From Micromonospora_H sonneratiae (GTDB lineage Bacteria > Actinomycetota > Actinomycetes > Mycobacteriales > Micromonosporaceae), in assembly GCF_042679305.1 (NCBI RefSeq), contig NZ_JBHTMP010000016.1:1-64000 (forward strand): DNA of 64,000 bases. The letters run 5' to 3'. Made by a program: the position numbers and the translations under genes. The notes under the pieces were generated by a model. It was not told where the DNA came from. It saw nothing but the letters and a program-made list of their open reading frames with translations, and did no database searches. Shown here piece after piece: positions 12,001 to 24,000 of the stretch (within the stretch, counting starts at the first letter, position 1; the number at the start of each line of letters is the position of its first letter).

Positions 12001-15000
12001 AATTCCTGACGGCGGTGGAGTTCGCGGCGTATCTGCGTACCGAGTACGGCTGGCCGGACTACGGCTGGCCGGAGTCTGGCTGGCCGGACGTGTTACTGGT
12101 TGGTTGTAATGCGGCTCGGCGGCCGGGGCCGGGGCAGCTGTCGTTTGCGGAGCAGTTGCGTGGAGAGCTCGGGGTCGGGGTGTTGGCATCGCCGACGGCG
12201 GCCGCGACGCTGGCAGACGGGCGGGTGGTGGCTGCCGAGGTGACCGTCAGTCCTACCGGTCAGATCCAGGTTGCTCCGCCTTCTTCGACTCCGGCCACCT
12301 GGCAGTGGTACCCGCCGAATGAGGCAGAGCCGGTGCTTGCTCTCGAGCCTGAACTGATTCCCAGCCTGCTACGTCTGGAGAAGGTACGTGGCGTCGAAGG
12401 GGTGGAGGTGCTTTCCACCGACTTTGCTTCCAGTCCACTGGTGCCGGTCCGTTGGGGAGGTTCTCCGTCGTCCAGTTCAGCATCGGTTGATTCGGACCAG
12501 ACGTCGGATGAGCGGGGAGACGGCGAGCCTGCTGCCAAACGACTGAGACGAGATGCCCGGACACTGCTGAGCCACTTTCCGAGTGGCGATTCGCAGTCGG
12601 CCTCGACCGACGAGCAGGTGGCTACCGGCCTCAATCGCGTAACTCAGTTTGGTGCCCAGGATGTGGCAGACCTTGCAACCGCCGTTGTGAACTTGCCCCT
12701 GGACAGCGCCATGAGTCTCACCAGTGAGCAACTGGTTTCGATGGTCCGTGTGGCGCGTTCGAGGCGGCACCTGGCGGAGGCTCGGGCGCAGGCATCGAGC
12801 CTGCAGCAACAAGGGGTGACCGATGAGGAGTTGGTCGGCCTGTGGTGGTACCTCCGTGACTGGGGACCGATATCTGCGCTTGGTGAGAGCCGTCTCGAAC
12901 GTCCCGTCACTGTGGAGGAGAAGCAGTGGAAGGCGGTGATCGACTCTGTCAAGGGCGCAAAGCACAAGCTGCTCATGAGTGGAGATCCGGACGGATACAG
13001 CTATGCCTATTTGAGGAAGCCATCGGATCACGCCGGCTATTCGGATCTGGCGTCGATCCAGTCTCAGCTCAATGACACTCTGCGCGGGCCTGTTCCGACG
13101 GGTGCCCGCCGTTCAGCGAGTGGGCTTATCGAGGTGAAGGTCGACAATCGCCTGGTCCGATCAGGAGGTGGGCTGCTGCTGACGGGGGAGCCGATCGGAC
13201 TTACCTTCCCTTCGGACGAACCGTGGGTGCTGGCCGTCGAGGGTGGAGAGTACGTCCTTGAGCTCGACAAATCGACCACCGGCCAGTCGTCGGGGAAAGT
13301 GGTGATCGACGGCCAGGGGATGACGTGGACCGAGCGGGGAGTGGTCCATCCAGACGTGAATCGATTGAGAGCGGCGTGGCCGGCGAACTCCGAATACTTC
13401 CCGATCTTCATGAGGAACAGCACGGACCTCGTCGAAGATGACTACCGCCAGGGGGCATGGGATGCCGCCGCTTCCATCGCGGCCCATCTGCGCTCCAACC
13501 GGAACCTCTGGGAAGGCAAGCGCCTGGTCCTGGTGACAGACTCGTTGCACAAGGTGGACGACCCTCTCTTCAACCCGCTTGCCCGACGGCTGGCTGATCT
13601 GCTCGACCGTCCAGTGGTGGGTGCAGTCGGCTCAGTCGGTGTGCTCGGCGGGAATCTGATTGTTTCGGGTGCTCCTGCCGTCTTCGAATCGCCGCAAACC
13701 GGTGGGGTGAAGATCCTCCCAATCCTGAGGAGCGGGCTGGGCTGGCTGGAGTTCTTCCCATCTCGGCGTGGCGATGATGCTCTGGGCGCTCACCCCAACG
13801 CCATGGTCTTCGGTCCTGAACTACACGGGAAGAACCAGGAAGCGCTGCTCCACCCGTCGACGGCTGGTGGCAAGCTGCTTCACGAACTTCCAATGATCGG
13901 TGGGTTGCGGGTAATCCCCGAGATGCAGCTGCCACCCGGGTTGGGGGAGGCTGCCAGCTCGCTCTACCAGCAGGGTTACCACGTGGATGGGGGGCTGGTG
14001 GTACTTGGCAACCCGGTCCACGAGAACAGTGTTCATCAGGCGGTGAACGATCGCTGGAACCCGATTCCGGACACGTACTTCCTGAGTGGGCATGGCGCCG
14101 GCCTGGGGATTGCCGTCAATGGACGGATCTTTGACGCGGCTACCCTTGCCGAAGTGATTGCCAATGATCGGTTCTGGAAGGATGCCCAGGGCGGGCGCCC
14201 GGGACCCGAGCCGCTGTTGATGTTCTGTAACATCTACCGGCAGCGCGATGGCATGCCGCCGTTCCTTCCGTTGGCGCAGCGGGTCGCCGACGCTCTGTCC
14301 CGACACTTCGGGCAGAGAATTACGGTGTTGGCTCCCGGCGGTCTGGTGAACCACGACGCTGAATCGGGTGTGTGGTGGGTCGGAGTTTCCCGTGAGCAGG
14401 GACCTTTCCAGGAAATAGTCGATCCCCGTCATACGGCAGCCCAGGTCTACCGGGTGGTGGGACGCCTCGAGAACGACGAACTGGCGTTGCCACAGGTGTG
14501 GGACAGGCAGCATCTACTGGGTGACAAGTCTCAGCAGCAGAGCTACCCGTACGAGGAACCCGGAGAAAAGGTACCGCTGGACATAGAGTTCCCGGTCCCT
14601 GCTGGGACGCGGTTGGCGGATGCCGACATCTGGGCGACGGAGCTGCTCGGTCCGGGCGGTGGGTACGAGAGTGATCTCACCGAAGCCAAGCGCGATTTCC
14701 CCTCGGTTCTTTCACGGTTGGGAGAATCCGCGGACCAGAAACTGCGCGCCCTGTATCGGTATTTGCGGGACTATGACGTCGTCGCTGAGCGAACCAGTGA
14801 CGCTGAGTTTCAGAAAGGTGAACTGCAGGCATTCAACGCCGGTCTGTGGCGTGGGTTGGCGCGTACGGCGGTCGCGGCGGTGGATGCGTTGCCACGGCAG
14901 CAGCCGCAGTCGCCGGGAACCGGGTGGGGTTATGTGACGCTGTCGGTGCCCGACGGCGAAGACGCGTTGATGTGGGTGGAGGACTGGCTGGACAGTCCGG

Positions 15001-18000
15001 GTCCGGGTCCGGTGCGCACTGCGGGTCAGGCGCAGCCGGGGCCGAACGAGGTGCTGGTTGCGATCAGTCCGGAGTTGGTCAAGGACGTGTCGGCGTTGGC
15101 GCCGGAGGGCTCTACCCAGCCGGTGGGGTTGGCCAACCTGCTCGGTGCGGACGTCGTGGTGCGGCAGGTCGACCAGGGTGATGGGACGCCACCGTATTTC
15201 AAGGTGGTGCCCGATATCGAACGGGCGGCAGCGTCTGGTTACACGTTGTGGCTGGGTAGCCGAGGGGAGCAGGAGTCGGCGGCGGAGCGGGCGGCAGTGC
15301 AGGCGGCACCCCGGGCGGCGAACATGTTGACGGTGGCGAGTCATTTTGATTCGTCGGGTCAGCGGATTCAGGTGGGTGAGCGGTTCCTGACGGCTGGGGA
15401 GTTTGCGGCGTATCTGCGTACGGAGTATGGGTGGCCGGAGTCGGGTGGGCCGGATGTGTTGTTGGTTGGTTGTGGTGCGGGTCGGCGGCCGGGTGCGGGG
15501 CAGCGGTCGTTTGCGGAGCAGTTGCGGGTGGAGTTGGGGGTCGGGGTGTTGGCGTCGCCGGCTGAGGTGGCGTCGATGGTTGACGGGCGGGTGTTGGCGG
15601 TTACACCGACGGTGAGTGCTACCGGTCAGATCCAGGTTGTTCCGTCCGTTCCCTCAAGCCCGGCCAGTTGGCAGTGGTATTCGCCGGATGGCGGCGACCC
15701 GGTGGCGCTGGAACCCGAGCTGGCCCCCAGCCTGCAACGCCTGCGTGGTGTGGACGAGGTGACCGCACCACCGCCACCATCTACGCCCGATTTGACGGTA
15801 CTTGCCACCTGGGTCATTCCATCGCCCAACTCGGCCGCAGGTGAACCTCTCGGAACGTACTCACGGATTGCTGTCCAGGGCACCTCGGGACTTCACGCAT
15901 GGATGCCGCCTGATACGGAGACCACCGTTGCGGTCTTCCAGGATCGGGCGCCGGTGGTACTACCGGAGAGCCTTCGTGCACAGGCGATGAGCACCGTGGC
16001 TCTCGACGACACGGTCACCCTGTTGACAGAGCCCGGCCTGACCGACTCGAAGCTGATGGAGGCGTTGCGCTGGGTCATGGAACGACCTGGTGCAGACCTG
16101 CCCCGGGTAGTGGTGCTGGCTTCGGAACGTGCGGGGACGACGCTGTCCCGACAGATCAGTGAGCTGTCGCGAACGTACCCCGAAACGATCTTCATTGCTC
16201 CCGAGGGCACCTGGTCGTTGACCGCGAACGGTGCGCCGTACGCCGGACAGCAGGCAGACCCGGAGCGCGGCCAGGGTAGTCGGCCGGAGCAGTGGCGCGC
16301 GTTCCGCGACGGCCAGCAGCTCACGGAGGTACCGAGCGGCGCACTGCGGTCGAACGTACTGGCCGAACTGCGGCGTCAGGCCGTGCACGCGGCGCTACTC
16401 GAGTTGCAGCGGGTGCTCGACAGCGTGACTGCCGCTCCAGACGCTACGGACATAGCTGTCACACTCTCGGTCTTTTCGATCGAGATCGCGGAGCAGAACG
16501 GAAACCTGAACAGAAGCCGTGACCTTGACTTCCAGGTCGCCTCGGGGCGGTCCGCACTGAGCACCGTGGAGAACGAGGTGCGCAGTCTGTCGCACCGGGT
16601 GCTCAACGGTCTGTGGTCGACCGATGGTCCGCTGGTGAAGCAGATGACGGCGCTGGTCGACCGAACCAAGGCCGAGCTCGGTGGGTTCGAGGCAAGTGAT
16701 CAGCTTGACGACATGCTTGAGCAGCTCGATCTCGGCCTTGCGATGCTGCTTTCGGTCGAGCCTGCGGTTCGCCAGGAGCAAGCGGAGCGGCTTCAGCGAG
16801 TCGTCGAAGAGACGATCAACGGCAGGCTGGGCCTCCGGCCATTGGCTCCGTTGGATCCGATGGCTCAACAACAGTTGCTGGATCGTCTCGGCCAAGCTCA
16901 CGCTGCCAGAAGTAGGCTGGCCCAGGGGGATCCCGTTCTCGCGGCGAGGCGGCAGCGTAGTTACAACGCGTGGCTGGCCAGCCTCGGCATCACCATCCGG
17001 AACGTGCCACGCGATGGAGACTGCTTCTTCCACGTTCTCCGACGTCAGTTCGGCGATCAGCTGAGTAACGCGCTCGGCGGGGACGTGCCGACACCGGCTC
17101 GGCTGCGGCGAGCGCTCGCCGAAAGCCTGGGGCAGGATTTCGAGAGGGAAGATTCGAGATGGGCACATCTGGTGACCACCTCCGAAAACCAGACCATGCA
17201 GCAGGCCCGGCAGCAGTTCCTCCGGTGGATCAGCACACCAGGGTCCTATGCGAACGCGGCCGGCGACCTGTTCGTGCACCTCGCCGCCGAGCGGTTCAAC
17301 CTGCCGCTGACGGTGCTGACCCCGACCGGCGCCTACGACGTCGGGCCGGACGGTCCCCGGGTCGGATACGTCTATCACAACGGCGCGAACCACTACCAAG
17401 CCGTTGAAACCGTCGAGGCCGTACTGTCAGGGGGCCAGGCATGGGAGCGGATCGTGGACGAGTCCGCCCAGCTCACGACCAGCACCTCCCGGTCCACCAA
17501 GACGTCGACGGCGGTAGTCCCGTCAGCCATCTCGGGCGGCAAGAAGCGCAGAGTTCGCACGGTTACCTGGATTGACCAGGTAGAGACCGCGCTGTCAAAC
17601 GCGTCGCCCGGGAACACTGCATCCTCGATCAATGCTGAATCGTCGATCAATGCTGAATCGTCAATCAACGCTGCATCTTCAATCAACGCTGCATCCTCGA
17701 TCAACGCTGCCGAGCGGTCGGACGTCGAGTTGCGGGACGTTGTCTGGGCAGTCGACATGTTTCCGGTACTTGAGATGCGTCTTCGTCAGGCCCAGCAGAT
17801 GCTGTCGGCTGAGCACCCGGACGTTCGGGCGGTGGCTGCGGCCCTTCGCTCGCTCAAGGAATTGGTCGAGGCGGCCAGGAAGGACGGCAAACTTCCGGGT
17901 AGATCGGTTGCCGCGACCCTGGCGAACGCAACAGTCGACCAGATGCAGACCTGGCAGCAACAGGCGCGCAATCACGCGGTCTCCCAACGTGGGGCAGCGC

Positions 18001-21000
18001 TGCGCGAAGGCACCGCTCCGGAGCAGCGCGTCAGACACTGGCTCAACTATCTGCTCTTCCACGGGTATCCGTTGTGGGCGGGTGCCTCGGGACACACCCC
18101 GGACACTCTTACCGAAAGCGATTTTCTACCGCTTGTGCAGGAGGTACTGGATCCGGCCATCGACGCAGTCACCGCCGATCACCTGGCGCGACTGGATGAA
18201 CACGTCCGCTCGGTGCTGGCGGACGGGGACACCGTCACCATCGACGGGTTGGTACGCCGGGAGCAGTTCCATGCGTTGCGTACCAGCACTGATGTGTTGA
18301 CGAGGGAGCAGGCTGCCATCCGCAGCGCGGTGGACGACTTCGTCGCCAAGAACCCCGCACTGCGGCCCGATCGGGTAGTCGAGATCCGCGCGCTGGCTCC
18401 AGAACTGCTGAACGAGAGCCTTGTCACCGAGGAAAACCTGGTGGTGCTCAAGAAGCTGATCGAGTTGGCCTATGTGCGCTACCGCAAGAGATACGACGAG
18501 GCGCTGCCCGAGGGACCGTTGCAGGTCGACCACCTGAGGGATCTGCTGCACTACAAGCTCGGTGAACAGGCGGCCTTCACCTGGGCGAACCTGAAGGAAA
18601 TCGTCGACCGGGCAGATGCCGTACAGCAACGAGGGAAGAACCAACCGGTACAGACACGGTTGCGGACCGTGGTTCGTACGGTCAGTAACGAACTGTTGGG
18701 CCGTGATGCTTCCATCGTTCGGTCCGTGAAGCAGAAGCAGGCGCGACGGGACCGGAAGGCACCGGGCCAGTCGGATTCCCCCGAGGCGCGCCGGGTCGAG
18801 CAGAACAACCTGTGGCAGCTGTTGAACGCGTTGCCTGCGCCGGTGGCGCGGCCGGGAATCGGGCAGCTGGCGGCCGTGGTGCAGGAGACAGTCCCCACGA
18901 TGCTTCCGTTGGTGGCTGAAGCGACGGCGGAGCTGATCATGGCTTCGGTGTCCGCGCCCCCGCCGGCAACCGAGCTGTCGGTCTCCTTCGAAGATATCGC
19001 CCAGTTGGTCCGGGTCAGGCGCAAGTTCTACGCCGACGGCAGGAACCGCAGCTACACGGGGCCGTCCGACTACGGGCCGATGGCGCGCGAGCTTCTGGGT
19101 GTCAGTGGCGCAGTGGGTGCCCAGGAACTGCGACAGCTCGCTGTGTTGGTGCGCGAAGCCCTGGCGGATTCGCAGGCGGCGCTGTCGGACTCGAACCTGC
19201 GGGTCAGGCTCGCTGAGTTGGTGGTGTCCAGATGGAACGGCGGGCAGCCGGGTGGGCGACCCAATCCATCCAGCGGCAGCGGAGCGTCGACCGACCACAC
19301 CGACCACAGCAAACTGGTCTCTGCCTTCCACGCGATCGGTGAGCTGGGCTTCGTAGGCGAGTTGACCGCCTGGCTCAACGGCATAGTGCCGCTGTCCGAG
19401 AGCACCATCAGCGAGGATCTGGTGCGGCGGAAGTTGGTTTCGTTGTTCGGCCAGGTGCTGGACGATGGCGCGGACATCACGGTCAAGGGGGGTCGGGACT
19501 ACGACGTCCGGTTGTGGGCGGTGCCGACCGCCCCGCCGAAGGTCGAATCGGGCAGCCTGCTGGGCGCCAAGGAGAAGGGCAGCACCAGATTTCCCGGAAA
19601 GTTGGAGAACCGCATCTACCGCTATGACGACGTCGCGACCGTCGGGACGGCAGCCAGCGGCTGGAACGTGGAAGGTGCGCTGACCTACCGGGCTTCACTT
19701 CTGGACTCTGGGGAAGCCGTCGACCCGGTCCGGGTGGATGTGGCGGTCGGTGGTGGCTACTCGAAGATGAAGGGGCGACGGCAGCTCAGCGCGGCTGCCA
19801 TTTCCGACTATCAGCAGTTGCGTATCAAGGAAGCGTTGGGCAACGTGGTTCTACCGGTCCAGTGGGTGGCCCGGGTGCAGGACCGGAGTACGGGGCGGTG
19901 GCAGGACTTCTTCTTCCGCGAAGAGAACGGAAGACTGCGGGTCGACGAAATCAGGTATTCCGTCGCACAGTTCCAACTGCCGTACTCCAAGGAGGAAACC
20001 GACCGACCGGACCTGAATGGCAACATCGATCCTGACTATCTGAGGTCGATCCGGGTGACGGATGCCGACACATTCCCGTTGTGGGATCGGGACCATGCGG
20101 TGTCGCGGGTGCAGTTGGCCGACAGGGTGTTGGCGGAGATGCGGTCCATCCTCAGCGTGCAGGACTATGCCTTCTGGAAGCCGGTTCTCGAGGCGTACCT
20201 GACCAACGACCAGCTTGCGATGGCGCTGGGGGACATTCTGCGCCCCCGCGAGCACCAGGCCTACCAGCAGATCTTCCAGCACACGTTGCAGCGTGACGGG
20301 CGCTACCTCAGCTTCAGCCTGACGGCGGGTGACCGGAAGCAGCCGATCACCGAGATCATGAAGATCAGTGAGGTGAGCCGGAGCGGGGAGACACGGTTCG
20401 ACCAGGTCATGGCCGTCGTGCTCAAGTCCCTCGTCAGCCGTGAGGAGAACAGGTCGAAGCGGGGCAACATCAACGTGATGGCCCGCTTGTTTGACCAGCA
20501 CTTCTTCGTGGGCGGGCGCGGGCAGTATGGGCGGCGTCCTGGTCTGCAACGTATCCGGCATCATCGCGCCTGGATGACCCGGGCGATGCGAGTGCCCGGC
20601 ACGTTGCAGTACGTGCTGGCCGACTTCACGGTGCAACTGGACGTTCATCACCGGAACGGCAGCCAGGCTCCGGTCACCGGAACGAAGTCGGTTTCCGGCT
20701 ATGCGCATCTGATGATGCACTCCTCCGATCTGAGGAAACTGCCGATCGATTGGGCCGAATCAACCAACAAAGATCTTGATGAGGCTGAGGATGCCCTGCT
20801 GAACGACAATGCGACCCCGGATCCGTCGAAGAAGTGGTGGACGCCGGGAGCCGAGTTTGGTCTGACCATGGACTTCGTCGAGCGCCTCGATGGCGTTCAG
20901 GACCTCTACAACGGCATCGTCAAGGCAATGGTGAAGCAGGGCTATCTGCCGGAGACGGCAATGACTTCGGGTGAGAAACAGATCGAGCCCTGGGATCGTC

Positions 21001-24000
21001 TCAAGGAGTTGTCGTCGACCGGTGCGGAGCTCAACCAGCCGGGACGGGAGTACGCGAACTGGCGGGCCCTGCTCGGCCAACTGTCCGAGAAGGCTCTGCG
21101 GGCCCGGGCCGACGACCTGTTGGGTACCGGGGCGGACCAGCCGGGTGTCACGTTGACCTTCAAGCATCCCAGTCGGCCGGACCTACCACAGTTCCGGCTG
21201 GTCGTCGGATTGTGGGCGAGCGTGGTCGGCGACGGCACGCATCAGGGCATCACGAACTACCAGATCCAGTACGGCCACACCAGCGTCGACACGATGTCGA
21301 CCAAGGCTGCGGATGGTTCAGTGGTGGACGGCTCCCTGACAGTTGGTGGAGCCGGGGATCGCGACACGTTCACCGGACGAGGTCAGGTCGGGTTCCAGTA
21401 CAACCGGACGTCGACCGAGAAGTTGGGCCGTACCCAGTCGACGGCGTTGACGTCGGACACCGATGGCCAGAAGATGCCCAGTGCCCGCTACACAGTTCCG
21501 ATCAAGTGGGAATGGTTCGTCGAGATCGGCGGCGAAAAATTCGATTTCGACACGGTCGATGACAAGACCATCACCCTGCTGCAGCCGGACTATCTGCACG
21601 ACAGCATGTCGGACCCTACGCCCGCAGACTCCTCGGCTTCCGTGCCGTCACCCATGGCGACCACCAAACCCTCGGTTCTCAAGGACATGACGGCGGCGAT
21701 CTACACGACGCTCGGCGTCAGTGGTGTGGGTACCCTCCAGGATGAGTTGATTGCGAGGAACCTGTCCGGCCTGACCAAGGCTGACATCTGGCAGGGCATC
21801 ACTCCCATCGTCTACAAGACGGCCCTGATGCGGGCGCTTTCCGCAGCGGCGACCATCCCGGTCGGCAACCAGGAGATGTCCTTCAGCACGGAGCCGATCG
21901 GCCGGCCGGAGATCGTCAAGGTGTGGTTGCCCTACACCCAACAGGTCCTGGAAAGCCAGGTTGGCCACGAACAGGGCAGCGACCTGCTCAAGCAGACCGG
22001 CGGCCAGGTGCAGGGTGGTGGTTGGGGCAGTGGCGGCTTCGACGTGCCCGTCTCCGGGATGTTCGGAGCAGGGCAGGGGGGTGCGTCCCTCTACACGGTG
22101 GGTAGCTACCGTGCCGTCTATCAGGACACCAAGATGGCCATCGTACGCACGAAGGTCAACAACTGGATCCGTACCGCCAGCGGAGAGATCGTCAAGACCG
22201 AAGGTACGGTTCTGCTCAATGTGCTGTTGAGCGACGTGCTGGCCCGGCGCGATGAGTTCGACAATGCCCAGGTGCTGGATGAGCACGATTCGACCACCGT
22301 GACGGATCCGGATCAGGTGGGCGAGTCGAAGAAGGAGCCGGCCCGTCTGACGCGTGCCCTGCAGACCGAGCTCGACCCGCCGGTCAGCCTTCAGGATGGC
22401 ATGTCGTGGGCGGTGGTGTGGCCGGTCATGTTCAACGGTGGCCCGACCGAAGCCGGTCTGGGCGAGTTCAACCAGCAGTTGATTGCAGCGGCCCGGGCAT
22501 TTGGAGAGCCGGAGCTGGTCACCCAGATCGCGTCTGTGCCGAGTGGGCTGAGCACGCATATGGCAAAGATGCGCGACGGCGGCATGGCCTGGTCCTTCGA
22601 AGCGGGTGGCCGTACGTTCCAGCTCGTGCTGACCGCCCAGTTGACAGGTCGGGCCCGGGACAGCCGACCCGGTGGTAACGGCGAAAAGGTCTACGACCGG
22701 GGGAACTCCTATCAGGATGCCAGCAAGCGCAACACGTTCACGGCATCGGTGGGCGTGTCCGGCCTCGGCGGTGGTGGGGAAGAGGTGAGCGGAATGGTGG
22801 CACCCACCCTCTCGGGAGTCCGACGCAGTGAGGAGGCCGACACCCGTGGATCCAATCTGCTGTTCATGACGGGCCTGCGGGCCAACAAACTCACGGATTT
22901 CACCCAGGCGCTCCGTATCACCGGCGAACTTCGGGAAACGACTGGTTGGGTGGGCAGGAGCAAGGACGCGGTGAACACCGCCCTGTCGCGCTCTGTGCCG
23001 GTTCGCCTTTCGAGGATCGATGCCACGGAGGACCACGTCGTCAGCGTTCCCACCGAGGGAACCGTGCCGCGTGGCAGCAAGGAGCAGAACTTCAGGTTCC
23101 GGCTCGACGTCGACAAACTGCCGGCCACTCACCGGATTGAGGGCATGCACGGCCTGCAGAACATCTTCGACCAGGTCAAAGCGACCGGTGTGGCCAAGCG
23201 GCGTGATCCGATGACCGTCCCACCTTCAGCTGAGGCGCTGACCTTCGAATCGATCCGCGACAACTTTGCCAAGATGCTCACGCACGAGGGCGCATTGCTC
23301 AAATCGGTCGCCAACGCTGCCGATGTGCTCGATCTCACCGCGGCAGGGGGCATACGGATACGAGCAAAGCTCGGCGATGTTCGTCAGCTCTATTTCATGG
23401 AGAAGGCCGAGCTGGAGAACTACGACCACGGCACCGATCTGGCGGCTCACAACAAGAACATCTCCTACCGAGGTGCGCTGAACTTCGGCGGCACCGTCAG
23501 TGTCCCGGTGGACGGTGTCAATCGCGTCGGCGGGCGGCTCGGGTTCGGCTGGGAGCAGAGCAGGACCAACGGAAACGAGCAGACGTCCTGGATCGAGCAC
23601 CGCGCCTGGCTCCGGGCGGACACCTCGGTCTACTTCGTCTACGTCAACCTGAACTACGAACTGAGGATCGGTAACGGGGAGACCATCCACGCAAGTGGTG
23701 GGATCGAGTTGGTGGTTGACCAGAGGGGTGCCCTGGAGCTGGGAGTTCCACTCGACGTCCTGAGGTCCGTGGTGCCGGTGGCCAAGCGCAAGGCGGAGTT
23801 CGGGGACGACGACGTCACGTCGAACGAGAGTTCCGTGGAATCGGACTCGACGTTCGAGAGAAGCAACCTGGACGAGCACGTAAAGATCGTGCAGACCTAT
23901 CAGACGGTCACCGAGGTCCTGGAGAAGGTCGAGAAGTTCGCGGGCGGGAAGATCGTGCTTCCCGCGGTGCCGAAAACCGCGGAGGAGTTGGCCGAGGAGT

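Larger units (their letters stand above)
16960..23770 (+). repeat. Large intragenic duplication, copy 2 (OTU, helical, beta-rich)
   Basis: This is the partner of 2070-8335: OTU domain, helical region (17715-18620), an extra helical insert (about 18650-19250) absent from copy 1, then the beta-rich region from HSKLVSAFHAI to ELVVDQRGALELGVP. The OTU motifs are intact in this copy and divergent in copy 1. Confidence 0.8.

Noticed and set aside
17619..17708. 18-bp repeats as a CRISPR array
   Set aside because: No spacers; contiguous coding repeats in frame.
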